Part shown: in pieces, positions 26,636 to 35,672 of the stretch
Layout of the letters: each line of letters starts with the position of its first letter
How positions within the stretch are numbered: position 1 is the first letter of the stretch
Assembly: GCF_001443045.1 (NCBI RefSeq)
Contig: NZ_LKPJ01000035.1
Location: forward strand, 1-64,000
Direction of reading: 5' to 3'
Length of the DNA: 64,000 nucleotides
From: Burkholderia ambifaria
GTDB lineage: Bacteria; Pseudomonadota; Gammaproteobacteria; Burkholderiales; Burkholderiaceae
Made by a program: the position numbers and the translations under genes
Notes under the pieces: generated by a model
The model's database searches: none
Told to the model about the DNA's origin: nothing
What the model saw: the letters and a program-made list of their open reading frames with translations, nothing else

Positions 26636-27193
26636 TCAGGTGAACACCCAGATCACGCGCGTCGGCGCGTCGCCCAGGTTCGCGTAGCGAAACCGCTTGT
26701 GTGCAGGAAGCTGGAACGCGTCGTTCGGGCCGAGCGTGACGGGCGTGTCGTCACCGTCGATCCAGATCGTCAGCTCGCCTTCGAGCACGAAGCCGCCCTG
26801 TTCGTCGCTGTCGTCCACGGATCGCTCGCCGCTGTTCGCGCCCGGTGCGAGATGGCTCTCGAGGATCGAGAAGCGCGAACGCATGGTCGGCGACACGAGG
26901 ATGTCCGTGATGCCGGCCGCGTAATACACGGTGCGCCGCTCGTCGGGCCGCGTGACCCACGGCACGCTGCGCGGCTTGCTCAGGCTGTAGAAATACGTGG
27001 TCGGCACGCCCAGCGCCTCGCCGATCGCGGTGAGATCCGCGACCGTCGGGCGCGACAGCCCGCGCTCGACCTGCGACAGAAAGCCGACCGAGCGACCGAT
27101 CCGTTCCGCGAGATCGTTGAGCGTGACCTTGCGATGCTTGCGCAGATCGCGGATCAGGATCGCCAGACTTTCTATCTCTTCCTGTTCGTTCAT
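26636..27193 (-). CDS. puuR: XRE-family regulator with cupin domain (PuuR-like)
   Basis: A 185-residue regulator. The helix-turn-helix is at residues 10-65 ('LIRDLRKHRKVTLNDLAERIGRSVGFLSQVERG' region), and the cupin_2 sensor domain runs from about residue 105 ('GANSGERSVDDSDEQGGFVLEGEL', 'LGPNDAFQLPAHKRFRYANLG'). In E. coli PuuR represses the putrescine-degradation genes and is released by putrescine; this gene sits between puuB-like and puuA-like genes, which fits that role. It starts 16 bp after the puuB stop. Probable operators lie upstream of puuB (28510-28559). Confidence 0.88.
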   Translation of the reverse strand: MNEQEEIESLAILIRDLRKHRKVTLNDLAERIGRSVGFLSQVERGLSRPTVADLTAIGEALGVPTTYFYSLSKPRSVPWVTRPDERRTVYYAAGITDILVSPTMRSRFSILESHLAPGANSGERSVDDSDEQGGFVLEGELTIWIDGDDTPVTLGPNDAFQLPAHKRFRYANLGDAPTRVIWVFT

Positions 27194-27209
27194 GATGGAT
27201 TCCGGTGTG

Positions 27210-28499
27210 TCAGACGGTATCGCGCAAACGGTACCAGGCCTTGCCGATCGCCTCCAGCGGCGCGGCCAGGCGGTCGCCGCCGGGAAAGCGCGGATTGCGG
27301 ATGCGCTGGTACTGCGCGAGCAGGCGGTCGTCGCCGAGCACGGCATCGGCGATCGCACGCGCACCGGCGAGCGTCGGCAGCACGCCGTGTCCCGAGAAGC
27401 CCTGCAGCCAGAAGCGCTGGCCGCGGCGGCCGATGTCCGGCGTGCGTCGCATGCTGATGTCGATGTGGCCGCCCCATGCATAGTCGAGCGGCACGCCGCT
27501 CAGTTGCGGGAACACCCGTTCGAGGTGCGGGCGCGTCGCCGCCGCGATGTCGGCAGGTATGCCGCCGAGATACGTGCAGCCGCCGCCGAACAGCAGGCGG
27601 TTGTCGGGGCTCAGGCGGAAGTAGTCGGGCACGAACTGGTTGTCGATCACGCAGCTGTTGCGCGGCAGCAGCGAACGCGCGACGTCCGGCGCAAGCGGCG
27701 CGCTCGCGACCTGGTAGGTGCCGACCGGCAGCAGCCGGCGCGACAGATCCGGATCGAGCCGGTCGACGTACGCGTTGCACGCGAGCACGAGCACGTCCGC
27801 GCGCACTTCGCCGTGCGCGGTGCGAGCGATATGGCCACCGGCCGTCTCGCGGCAGTCGAGCACGCGGCTCTGTTCGAAGATGCGGCCGCCGGCCCGCTCG
27901 ATCGTCTGCGCGAGACCGAGCGCGAGCTTCAGCGGATTCAGATGGCCAGCCTCGGGATCGTAGAGCGCGGCGAGATAGCGCGCGCTGCCGATCCATTCCG
28001 GCATCTCGTCCTGCCCGATCACGCGCAGCCGGTCATAGCCCCAGCGCTGCGCCGCTTCGTCGCGGGCCTGCGCGAGCATCGCGACGCGGCGCGGCCGCAC
28101 CGCGGCCCACAGGCTGCCGGGTCGGTAGTCGATGTCGAAGCCATGACGTGCAGGCAGTTCGCGCACTTCGGCCGCGGCCCAGCGCATGCTGTCCCACAGC
28201 ACGCGCGCGCCGTCGCGGCCGAGCGAATCCTCGAGCGGCTGCATGTCGCACGACCAGCCGAGCAGCGCCTGTCCGCCGTTGCGGCCCGATGCGGCCCACG
28301 CGACGCGGCTCGCTTCGAGCACGACCACGCGCTTGCCCGCGAGCGCGAGGCGCAACGCCGTGTGCAACCCGCTGAAGCCCGCGCCGACGACCAGCACATC
28401 GGCGTCGATGCGTTCGTCCAGTTCCAGGCGCGGCGGGATCGGCGCCGGGTAGGTGCCGGCGTAGTAGCTTGCGACGTGACGGTCGGACTGCACGAACAT
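27210..28499 (-). CDS. puuB: Gamma-glutamylputrescine oxidoreductase-like (DAO family flavoprotein)
   Basis: A 429-residue FAD-dependent amine oxidoreductase. It has the GxGxxG motif in 'VLVVGAGFSGLHTALRLA', the stretch 'SGRNGGQALLGWSCDM' typical of PuuB, and a C-terminal 'WLQGFSGHGVLPTLAGARAIADAV'. It oxidises gamma-glutamylputrescine to the aldehyde, the step after PuuA. I use the ATG at 28499, which follows GGGAG by six bases; the ATG at 28535 would place coding sequence over the candidate operators. It is the first gene of the puuB-puuR-puuA strand. Confidence 0.88.
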   Translation of the reverse strand: MFVQSDRHVASYYAGTYPAPIPPRLELDERIDADVLVVGAGFSGLHTALRLALAGKRVVVLEASRVAWAASGRNGGQALLGWSCDMQPLEDSLGRDGARVLWDSMRWAAAEVRELPARHGFDIDYRPGSLWAAVRPRRVAMLAQARDEAAQRWGYDRLRVIGQDEMPEWIGSARYLAALYDPEAGHLNPLKLALGLAQTIERAGGRIFEQSRVLDCRETAGGHIARTAHGEVRADVLVLACNAYVDRLDPDLSRRLLPVGTYQVASAPLAPDVARSLLPRNSCVIDNQFVPDYFRLSPDNRLLFGGGCTYLGGIPADIAAATRPHLERVFPQLSGVPLDYAWGGHIDISMRRTPDIGRRGQRFWLQGFSGHGVLPTLAGARAIADAVLGDDRLLAQYQRIRNPRFPGGDRLAAPLEAIGKAWYRLRDTV

Positions 28500-28509
28500 G
28501 CGGGCTCCC

Positions 28510-28559
28510 GTGAAATTTTCGCCAATCAATTTCATGAAAAATTAGCACGGCAATTTCAC
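28510..28559. promoter_or_regulatory. AATTTCA-type repeats upstream of puuB, probable PuuR-like operator
   Basis: Three related sites occur within 50 bp: GTGAAATT at 28510-28517, the palindrome TTTCATGAAA at 28530-28539 (within AATTTCATGAAAAATT), and AATTTCAC at 28552-28559. The outer two are exact inverted repeats of each other. They lie directly upstream of puuB and overlap its expected promoter, in an A/T-rich island. Confidence 0.6.
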
Positions 28560-28904
28560 GCGGGCAAGTAGAGGATCGCGCGTCGATTCGTCAGGAAAAT
28601 GAAATGTTCGATGTGCGCGCGTCGAACGTCTCATGTTGCGATGCGCCAACTTCCGGCCCATCGCCTCTCAAATCGGATTCCTGATCTTCTGAATGCCGGT
28701 GCGTCAATGCGCTACGAAATCGTCGGAAGCGATGTCGGATTGCCACCGACATCGTCGACGACAAGCCTCACTGGTTCGCTCATCTTGCTCTACACTACCG
28801 CGCCGAGCGAGACCCGCGGGCATCCGGGCACGGGAAACGACCCGCGCAACACCACGCCCCGCACCGCCGGCTCGCTCGCTCGCTCACAGCATCCAAGGAA
28901 CATC
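28560..28904. other. Gap between puuB operators and LysR gene
   Basis: About 345 bp without a supportable gene. The forward frame is open but its composition is unlike a protein and no homology is recognised. It must carry the LysR promoter; CTACACT at about 28790 is a weak -10 candidate. Confidence 0.4.
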
Positions 28905-29846
28905 ATGAGCGATTTTCTGCGCGCCCTTTCATGGGACGACCTGCGCATCGTCAAGGCCATCGGCGAAAACGGCACCCTCGTCGCCGCGGCGGACTCACTC
29001 GGCTTGAACCACTCGACCCTGTCGCGTCGGCTGGCCGCCGTCGAGCGGACGCTGGATTCGGTGCTGTTCGATCGCCGCAGGGGCGGTTACCTGCCGACGG
29101 CTGCGGGCGCCAGTGTGATCGCGCTGGCCGAGCGCATGGAGAAAGAGATCGTCGGCGTCGCGCTCCGCGTGTCGGGGCGCGCGCAGGGTCATGAAGGCGA
29201 GTTGCGGATCACCACCAGCGATGCGTTGCTGCTGGACTTCCTGACCCCCGTCATCGCCGATTTCCGGCTGCGCAATCCGGGCGTGCACGTCGATGTGATC
29301 GTCGGCAACAGGTCGCTGAATCTCGCGCGCGGCGATTCCGACATCGCATTTCGGGCCACCATCGCGCCGCCCGAGAACCTCGCCGGCCGCAAGATCGCGA
29401 ACGTCGCATGGGCCATCTACGGGCGCAGGATCGACTACGTCGGCTCGACGCTCGACGTCGACGCACTCTACCGGCGACACTGGATCTCGTACGGAGAAGG
29501 CCTGTCGGGGCTCCGCGCGTTCCGGTTCGTCGACGATCATGTCCGGCGGGAAAACATCGTCTACCGGAGCGATTCCGTGGCAGGCGTCGCGGCGGCCATC
29601 GCCGCGGGAATCGGGATCGGGTTCCTGCCGTGCATGCACGGCGACGTCTCGGAGAAGCTCGTCCGCATCAGCCCCGTCGAGCCTTCGGTTTCCGACGAGC
29701 TATGGGTGCTGACTCATCCGGATATCCGCAGATCCGAACGGGTTCTCGCGTTCATGCGGCATTGCGCCGAAGCGATCGCCGAGCATCGCGACCTCATCGA
29801 AGGCCACGGCCCGCGCTTCTGCCATACGCCGGACAGCGATCGATAG
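28905..29846 (+). CDS. LysR-family transcriptional regulator
   Basis: A 313-residue LysR protein: DNA-binding domain at residues 1-70 ('FLRALSWDDLRIVKAIGENG', 'GLNHSTLSRRLAAVE', 'LFDRRRGGYLPT') and an effector domain ('GELRITTSDALLLDFLTPVI'). The ATG at 28905 follows AAGGAA and gives the canonical N-terminus; the frame is open much further upstream but that part is not protein-like. It is followed 233 bp downstream by a cysteine hydrolase gene in the same direction and may regulate it. Confidence 0.92.
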   Translation: MSDFLRALSWDDLRIVKAIGENGTLVAAADSLGLNHSTLSRRLAAVERTLDSVLFDRRRGGYLPTAAGASVIALAERMEKEIVGVALRVSGRAQGHEGELRITTSDALLLDFLTPVIADFRLRNPGVHVDVIVGNRSLNLARGDSDIAFRATIAPPENLAGRKIANVAWAIYGRRIDYVGSTLDVDALYRRHWISYGEGLSGLRAFRFVDDHVRRENIVYRSDSVAGVAAAIAAGIGIGFLPCMHGDVSEKLVRISPVEPSVSDELWVLTHPDIRRSERVLAFMRHCAEAIAEHRDLIEGHGPRFCHTPDSDR

Positions 29847-30079
29847 CGGACGGCGACGCTCACTCGACACGACGCGTGACCGGTTGCCGTTGCACGGCGA
29901 TCGTGCCGTCATCCGCAAAAATGCGGAAATGATTCCGCGCCGATGCGTTCCTCCTCGCGAATGGCCGCTGCTAGAGTTTCGGTATGCCGACGACGCGAAG
30001 TCATTTCGCCGCCGTCGGCCTTCAGACCAACCATGTGTCATGGTCCGGCCATCTCCGTCATCCTCACCAGGAATGCGTC

Positions 30080-30736
30080 ATGAGCGTCAAAGCGATTGCA
30101 AAACCCGCCAGTTCCCTCCTCAGCCCGCACGATCACGCATTGCTTCTGGTCGATCACCAGTCTCAAATGGCGTTCAACACGAAGTCGATCGACATCACCA
30201 GCCTGCGCGCCAACGCGGGCATCCTGGCGCGCGCCGCAAAGGGCTTCAAGGTGCCGACGATCATCTCGACGATCTCGCGCGACAGCTTCGCCGGCCCGCT
30301 GTTCGACGAGATCACCGAAGTCTTTCCCGATGCGGAAATCACCGACCGCACGACGTCCAACGGCTGGGAAGACGAGCATCTCGTCGCGCGCGTCAACGCC
30401 ACCGGCAAGACCCGCCTGGTCATCGCCGGCCTGTGGACTTCGGTATGCGTCAACGGCCCCGTGCTGTCGGCGCTCGAGCAGGGTTTCGAAGTCTACGTGG
30501 TCACCGATGCCTGCGGCGACTGCACGTCCGAAGCGCACGAACGCGCGATCGAGCGAATGATCCAGGCTGGCGCCCGCCCGATCACGGCGCTGACCTACCT
30601 GCTCGAACTGCAGCGCGACTGGGCCCGCACCGAAACCTATGACCTCACGACGGGCATCGCGATGAAGCTCGGCGGCGCGTTCGGTGTCGGCATCCAGTAC
30701 GCGAAAACGATGTTCGGCGCGCACGAGTCGCACTGA
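30080..30736 (+). CDS. Isochorismatase-family cysteine hydrolase (YcaC-like)
   Basis: A 218-residue hydrolase. It has the family's catalytic Asp in 'ALLLVDHQSQM', a basic residue region in 'GKTRLVIAGLWTSVCVNGP' with the nucleophilic Cys in 'WTSVCV', and 'VYVVTDACGDCTSEAHERAIERM'. This pattern is that of YcaC-type enzymes of unknown physiological substrate rather than true isochorismatases. AGGAA precedes the ATG at 30080. A xapX-like gene follows; that pairing is common in proteobacteria. Confidence 0.9.
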   Translation: MSVKAIAKPASSLLSPHDHALLLVDHQSQMAFNTKSIDITSLRANAGILARAAKGFKVPTIISTISRDSFAGPLFDEITEVFPDAEITDRTTSNGWEDEHLVARVNATGKTRLVIAGLWTSVCVNGPVLSALEQGFEVYVVTDACGDCTSEAHERAIERMIQAGARPITALTYLLELQRDWARTETYDLTTGIAMKLGGAFGVGIQYAKTMFGAHESH

Positions 30737-30906
30737 CACCGAAGCGATTCCACGAAGCGAAGACGCCCGGATTCATGCCAGTCGCGCCCCATGCGGGCGC
30801 GATGCGCCGGCCCTCCGTTGCCCGAGGCGCGGCGCGATCGGTCGCGGTTCGGTCCTTCAAACCGTCCAGCGCCTCGCCCGACGCGGAACACTGCGGCACG
30901 CACCGC

Positions 30907-31169
30907 ATGAAACCTATCTCTTGTCGCCGGGCGCCGGCCTCCTGGTTGGCCTCATCTATTCACTGCTCGGCATACGCTCGCCGGCGCCGCCCGCGATCGC
31001 CCTCGTCGGCCTGCTCGGTATCCTCGTCGGCGAACAGGCCCTGCCGTATGTGAAGCAGCACGTTCATGTTTCTCCAGCCGCCACCGTGTCCTCCACTTCC
31101 CCCGCGAACGGCGCGTCAAAAACGCAGGATCACGAATCAATCAGGGAAGGTGGGCACACGTGGCGATGA
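30907..31169 (+). pseudogene. xapX-like small membrane protein gene with a frameshift at its start
   Basis: From about 30910 the frame encodes 'ETYLLSPGAGLLVGLIYSLL' and then 'RSPAPPAIALVGLLGILVGEQ', the XapX (DUF1427) two-helix domain. XapX proteins normally begin with Met-Lys and an aromatic followed by LLS. Here an ATG AAA at 30907 is one base out of frame with the rest: three A residues follow the ATG where four would join it in frame. The only in-frame start close by is TTG at 30921. It may therefore be inactivated, started at TTG, or a homopolymer sequencing error. It follows the cysteine hydrolase by 170 bp. Confidence 0.6.
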
Positions 31170-31344
31170 CACCGCGAGCGCAGGCCCATCGATTGCTGGC
31201 GCACCGGGTCGTGCCGCCATCTGTGTCTTTTCTCGAACCCGGTCCGGGCGGATAATGAGTGCTTGCATGCCTTGCCGTCGCGGTGCGGGCAACCCGCGCC
31301 ACGACGGCAAGCGTACGCGGCATTGACGCAAGGAGGCTTCCCGC

Positions 31345-31572
31345 ATGACGCAGCCATTCAGACTGGGCGACCACGTCCGCTGGAATTCCGAAGCCGGGTA
31401 CGTGACCGGCACGATCATCGCGATCCACACACAGGATTTCGACTACAAGGGGCATCGCCACCGCGCATCGCCCGACGATCCGCAATACGAGATCAAGAGC
31501 GATCGTACCGACCACATCGCCGCGCATCGCGGCCGCGTGCTCGAACGCATCGACGGCAAGGACGACGCGTGA
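31345..31572 (+). CDS. HVA1/DUF2945 Tudor-like small protein
   Basis: A 75-residue protein matching the 'hypervirulence-associated' Tudor-like domain: 'FRLGDHVRWNSEAGYVTGTI', 'YKGHRHRASPDDPQYEIKSD' and 'AAHRGRVLERI'. The fold suggests binding to a macromolecule or modified residue, but function is unknown. AGGAGG lies upstream of the ATG. Its stop overlaps the next gene's GTG start by three bases, so the two are coupled; this Tudor-DUF488 pairing is common. Confidence 0.85.
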   Translation: MTQPFRLGDHVRWNSEAGYVTGTIIAIHTQDFDYKGHRHRASPDDPQYEIKSDRTDHIAAHRGRVLERIDGKDDA

Positions 31573-32147
31573 CACTCCCGTTCTACACGATCGGCCATTC
31601 GAACCGCACGCTCGACGAATTCGTCGAGATGCTCGATGCGGTCGATGTCGCGCTGCTCGCCGATATCCGGAAGATGACGCGCTCACGCACGAATCCGCAG
31701 TTTAACGAAGCGACGCTCCCCGGCGCACTCGCCGCCGTCGATATCGCGTACGAACACATCGCGGCGCTCGGCGGCCTGCGCGGCAAGTCGCGCGGCGTGC
31801 CCGACGAGGTCAACGATTTCTGGACGAACAGCAGCTTCCATCGCTACGCCGACTACGCACTGTCGCCCGAGTTTCGAGCGGGCCTCGACCAGTTGATCGC
31901 GCAAGGGCACGCGCAACGCTGCGCGATCATGTGCTCGGAAGCCGTGTGGTGGCGCTGTCACCGGCGCATCGTGTCCGACTACCTGATCGCGCGCGGCGAA
32001 ACTGTGCTGCACATCATGGGCAAGAACCGCGTGGAGCCCGCGCGCCTCACGGCCGGCGCGGTGATCCGGGCGGACGGCACGATCGTCTATCCGGACGTCG
32101 AAGGCGATGCGGCAAAGGAAGAACCCGCCGCTCGACCGGACGCGTGA
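31569..32147 (+). CDS. DUF488 protein
   Basis: A 192-residue DUF488 protein with 'YTIGHSNRTLDEFVEML', 'LLADIRKMTRSRTNPQFNE', 'ALGGLRGKSRG' and the Cys-containing 'AIMCSEAVWWRCHRRIVSDYL'. The Cys and His residues of the last block suggest a redox, metal or nucleotide-processing site, unproven. It starts at a GTG inside the stop of the Tudor-like gene (GTGA), which fixes the start. Confidence 0.85.
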   Translation: MTLPFYTIGHSNRTLDEFVEMLDAVDVALLADIRKMTRSRTNPQFNEATLPGALAAVDIAYEHIAALGGLRGKSRGVPDEVNDFWTNSSFHRYADYALSPEFRAGLDQLIAQGHAQRCAIMCSEAVWWRCHRRIVSDYLIARGETVLHIMGKNRVEPARLTAGAVIRADGTIVYPDVEGDAAKEEPAARPDA

Positions 32148-32398
32148 CGCGGCATCCGATGCGCGCCCCACGCACGTTGGCGAAATAACGCCATGACGGC
32201 ATGACGCCATGGCGGCGTGACGTGACGAGACCTGACGCGACAAGCCGCGCCGCCCGCCCCTTCGGCCCCTGGCCCCGCACATCCGACGCCCCGCGCTTGC
32301 CCCGATTTGCGCGTCGGCCATCCTGCATTACCATCGAGCGACCACCGCGCGTGCCGGCCCCCGGCATGCGAGCCCACTACCTCAGCCCCCCCGCACCG

Positions 32399-33136
32399 AT
32401 GCTCGCTCTCATCATCCTCGCCGGCCTCTGGGCCGGCCTGCAGAACGCCCTCGCGGGCGGCGGCTCGTTTGTCACGCTGCCCGCGCTGATCGTATCGGGG
32501 ATGTCGCCGCTCGCGGCGAACATCACGTCGACGGTCGCGCTGTTCCCCGGCCAGGTCACGACGGGCTGGGCAAGCCGGAACATGGTGCGCGGCGCGGGCA
32601 AGCTGCCGTTTCGCGCGCTGTTCGCGATCAGCGTGGTCGGCGGCGCACTCGGCGGGCTGCTGCTGCTGAAAACGCCGTCGTCGATCTTCTCGCACCTCGT
32701 GCCGTGGCTCGTGCTGTTCGCGACGGTCGTGTTCGCGTGGGGCAGCTTCTTCCGCAAGCCCGGCGCGGGCACACAGCATCTCGGCCCCGTCACGGCCGCG
32801 ATCGCGCAGTTCCTGATCGCGATCTACGGCGGCTACTTCGGCGGCGGCATCGGGTTCCTGATGATGGCCGCGCTGACGATGGCCGGCCTGTCGCCGCGTC
32901 ACGCGATGTCAACCAAGAACGCACTCGCGGGCGTGATGAACGCGTCGGCGGTCGTGCTGTTCCTGAGCTCGCCGCACCTGCACTGGCAGGCGGCCATCGC
33001 ACTTGGCGGCGGCGCGGTCGTCGGCGGCCTGCTCGGCGCGTGGGCGCTGCACCGCGTGAACGAGCGCGTGCTGCGGATCGCGATCGTCTGCATCGGCACC
33101 GCGCTGACCGTCGGGCTGTTCGTCAAGCCGATCTGA
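32399..33136 (+). CDS. TSUP-family (TauE/SafE) membrane permease
   Basis: A 245-residue inner-membrane protein with about eight helices and the TSUP signature near the start ('LWAGLQNALAGGGSFVTLPAL') plus its repeat ('FLIAIYGGYFGGGIGFLMMAAL'). The family exports sulfite, sulfoacetate or other anions; substrate unknown. I chose the ATG at 32399, which begins directly with the first helix. ATG 32366 would add 11 residues and neither start has a clear ribosome binding site. Confidence 0.88.
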   Translation: MLALIILAGLWAGLQNALAGGGSFVTLPALIVSGMSPLAANITSTVALFPGQVTTGWASRNMVRGAGKLPFRALFAISVVGGALGGLLLLKTPSSIFSHLVPWLVLFATVVFAWGSFFRKPGAGTQHLGPVTAAIAQFLIAIYGGYFGGGIGFLMMAALTMAGLSPRHAMSTKNALAGVMNASAVVLFLSSPHLHWQAAIALGGGAVVGGLLGAWALHRVNERVLRIAIVCIGTALTVGLFVKPI

Positions 33137-33285
33137 CGCGCGCCGATCGCGCGCACGGCACGCACGCGCAATCGATGGACGGGCGTCCGTGCGGTGAGCG
33201 ATGGCGGTAATGCGCCCGCCTCGATGTCGCGAGCGCGTAGGACGGGCTGGGCGCCCCGCTCGTCAATCCTTGCAGGCGAGCACGT

Positions 33286-33864
33286 TCAACCGAACGGCCG
33301 CACGCCGATCAGCGGCTCGTGCAGGAACAGCGCGAAGACGGCCCACACGACGAGCCCGGCCACGATCGTCACGGCATCGCCCGACAGCCTGCCGGCCGGA
33401 TAGCGAACGCCGTCGCGGCGGTCGCGCGCGCGCCACACGACGAAATCGACCAGCGACCACACGAAGAATGCGCCGAACAGCACGACCGCATGCAGCGAGC
33501 CGTTCGCGAGCAGGTGCGCGATGGCCCACACCATCACGCCGGCCACCATCGGATGACCGACGAGCGTCTTGATGCGGTTGCGCGGCACGTAGGACGCGGC
33601 GATCAGCACGAATGCGATCGCGGTCAGCATGCCGGTGAGGTGCCGCACGCCGACGGGCGACACCCACAGCAGCGCCCCGCCCTGGCGCGCGATCCCGTAA
33701 CCCCAGATGATCAGCACGAAGCCGACGATCGACGCGATCGCATAGGGGCCCTTCCAGCGTTTCTCGCCGATCCGCTCGATGGTCGCGGATCGCCAGCCGT
33801 CCGCGACGATCCGGATCGAGTGCACACCGAGGAAGATCGCTAAACCGAGAATCAGGACGAGCAT
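33286..33864 (-). CDS. NnrU-family membrane protein
   Basis: A 192-residue integral membrane protein with five or six helices. NnrU features are 'ILGLAIFLGVHSIRIVADGWR' at the N-terminus, 'RHLTGMLTAIAFVLIAASY' and 'LVGHPMVAGVMVWAIAHLLANG' with the conserved GHP and HLLANG. NnrU is tied to nitric oxide/nitrite metabolism in some bacteria, but here no denitrification genes are near. GGAGA precedes the ATG. Confidence 0.88.
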   Translation of the reverse strand: MLVLILGLAIFLGVHSIRIVADGWRSATIERIGEKRWKGPYAIASIVGFVLIIWGYGIARQGGALLWVSPVGVRHLTGMLTAIAFVLIAASYVPRNRIKTLVGHPMVAGVMVWAIAHLLANGSLHAVVLFGAFFVWSLVDFVVWRARDRRDGVRYPAGRLSGDAVTIVAGLVVWAVFALFLHEPLIGVRPFG

Positions 33865-34107
33865 CGGCTATCTCCGTCTGGAACGATGAGTGGGGAATCA
33901 TTCGCGCGGCTTTCGATGCGCCGTTCGCGAGGCCGGCAGCGAGGCCGGCTCGGGTTGCGCCGGGTACGGACGCAATCGCGCCGATCATAAACGCCGGGGC
34001 CGCCGTTGTGAAGCAGGCGGAATATGCGGTGCGTCAAGCCCGGCGCTTGCGCGCATCCAGCGTGGATCGAAAGAAAGGACGGGAAAAGCGCCGTCGTACG
34101 CTCGACG

Positions 34108-34515
34108 CTACGTGCGCTTGCGCGTCGCCTCCGGTTTCGGCGCCGGCTTCGACTTCGGCCGTGCCTTGCGCTTCGGCGCCCCGGCCAACAACGCCGCGCG
34201 ATACGCGCCGCGACACCAGTCGAACAGCGCGCCCGCGTCCTCGAGCACGTCGGCCGGCGTTTCGTAATAGCCCTCGAGCGCAACGGTGCGCGTGGGACGC
34301 TCGTACGAGAACGGGCCCATCCCCGCCGCGACGAACGCCGGACGGTTCACGTCGTCGACGCGCAGGAACAGCGACCCGCGCGACATGAAGCCGAACATCA
34401 CGCCGTCGAGCCGCATCGCGGCGCCGCTGAAGAACCGCACGACTTCCACCTTGCCGAGCGGCGCGAGCTGGTACGCGATCTCCTCGCCGTGCGCCTTCTC
34501 GGATTGCCAGCTCAT
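34108..34515 (-). CDS. TfoX N-terminal domain protein
   Basis: A 135-residue protein. The TfoX/Sxy N-terminal domain covers residues 10-105 ('VEVVRFFSGAAMRLDGVMFGFMSRGSLFLRVDD' region, 'MGPFSYERP', 'LEGYYETPADVLED'). A Lys/Arg/Pro-rich tail follows ('KRKARPKSKPAPKPEATRKR'-like), which could contact nucleic acid. Full TfoX activates competence genes; this protein has only the N-terminal domain, so that role is uncertain. Its start overlaps the preceding gene's stop (ATGA). Confidence 0.85.
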   Translation of the reverse strand: MSWQSEKAHGEEIAYQLAPLGKVEVVRFFSGAAMRLDGVMFGFMSRGSLFLRVDDVNRPAFVAAGMGPFSYERPTRTVALEGYYETPADVLEDAGALFDWCRGAYRAALLAGAPKRKARPKSKPAPKPEATRKRT

Positions 34516-35621
34516 GCGGGCTCCGTGCAGCGCTGCGTCCACACGTCGAGTTCCGCGTCGTCGAAGCCGACGGCCGCCGCGCTTTCGCGAATCTGCCGCC
34601 ACGTCGCGCGATCGACCGGGATGCCGTCCGCGCCGCGCGCGGCGCGACTCGCCTCCTCCGGCTCGCCGGGCATCCGCACCGGCGCATCGCCCGCCTGCGG
34701 CGACGCCTTCGCCCACGCGACGAACGCATCGGCTTCACGCTGCGCATCGGCCGCATCGAACGCATTCGGATCGATCAGCACCGACAGCATCCCGTTGACG
34801 ATCGCACTCGTCTTCTGCAACGTGCCGCCATAGGTCGTATGCCCGCCGACCAGCGCGCCGCCGAAGATCTCGCACATCGCGGCCAGCGCATAACCCTTGT
34901 GCAGCCCGAACGGCAGCAGCGAGCCGAACGGCTGCTCGTGCATGACGGCCGGATCGTCGGTCGGCTGGCCGCGATGATCGATCAGCGACCCGTCCGGCAC
35001 GCGCTTGCCCTGGTTGTACGCGACCCGCGTCTTGCCGTACGCGATCGCGCTCGTCGCGAAATCGAGCAGCAGCGGCGGCCGGCCCGCGCGCGGATACGCG
35101 GCGCAGAACGGATTCGTGCCGAAGCGTGGATCGGTGCCGTTGAGCGGCGCGACGAGCAGGTCGCCCGGCACGTTGACGAAATGGAACGACACGAGCCCCG
35201 AGCGCGCGCACTGCTCGGCCCAGTGCCCGATGCGGCCGAGGTGATGGACGTCGCGCAGGCCGATCGCACAGATGCCCATGCGTCGCGCGCGCTCGATTCC
35301 TTCGACCATCGCCTCGAACGCGATCACCTGGCCGAAGCCGCGCCCGCCGTCGACCGTCAGCACCGCGCCGCCATCACGGACGATCGACGCGTGACCGTTC
35401 AACTGCAGTTGCCCTTCCCGCCACGAAGCGACGTAGTTCGGGATCATCCCGATCCCGTGCGAATCGTGACCAGCCAGATTCGCACCGACCAGGTGATCGG
35501 CGACGAGCCGCGCCTCGCGCTCGCTGCTGCCGGCCCGCTCCCAGAGTGCCGCGACGAACGCGTGCAGCGGTTCGGCGCGCATGCGCAGCGGGTCGGTATC
35601 GGGTGTCGGCAACGCGGTCAT
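34512..35621 (-). CDS. Malate/L-lactate-type dehydrogenase (Ldh2 family)
   Basis: A 369-residue NAD(P)-dependent oxidoreductase of the Ldh2 family. Characteristic blocks are 'NLAGHDSHGIGMIPNYV', 'VDGGRGFGQVIAFEAM', 'GLRDVHHLGRIGHWAEQCA', 'GTDPRFGTNPFCAAYP' and 'LPFGLHKGYALAAMCEIFGGAL', including the catalytic His of the DSHG region. Substrates in the family include malate, sulfolactate and ureidoglycolate; context does not decide. It lies 51 bp downstream of a peptidase gene and overlaps the TfoX-like gene. Confidence 0.9.
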   Translation of the reverse strand: MTALPTPDTDPLRMRAEPLHAFVAALWERAGSSEREARLVADHLVGANLAGHDSHGIGMIPNYVASWREGQLQLNGHASIVRDGGAVLTVDGGRGFGQVIAFEAMVEGIERARRMGICAIGLRDVHHLGRIGHWAEQCARSGLVSFHFVNVPGDLLVAPLNGTDPRFGTNPFCAAYPRAGRPPLLLDFATSAIAYGKTRVAYNQGKRVPDGSLIDHRGQPTDDPAVMHEQPFGSLLPFGLHKGYALAAMCEIFGGALVGGHTTYGGTLQKTSAIVNGMLSVLIDPNAFDAADAQREADAFVAWAKASPQAGDAPVRMPGEPEEASRAARGADGIPVDRATWRQIRESAAAVGFDDAELDVWTQRCTEPA

Positions 35622-35672
35622 CGGCAAGGCTCCATCAGGTCGGGTCAAGGGCGGGTCAGGCAGCAACGTCGA

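Noticed and set aside
32195-32230. Short CGCCATGGCG-type palindromes before the TSUP gene
   Set aside because: They are overlapping low-complexity CATGACGC repeats without a T tract or clear promoter spacing.
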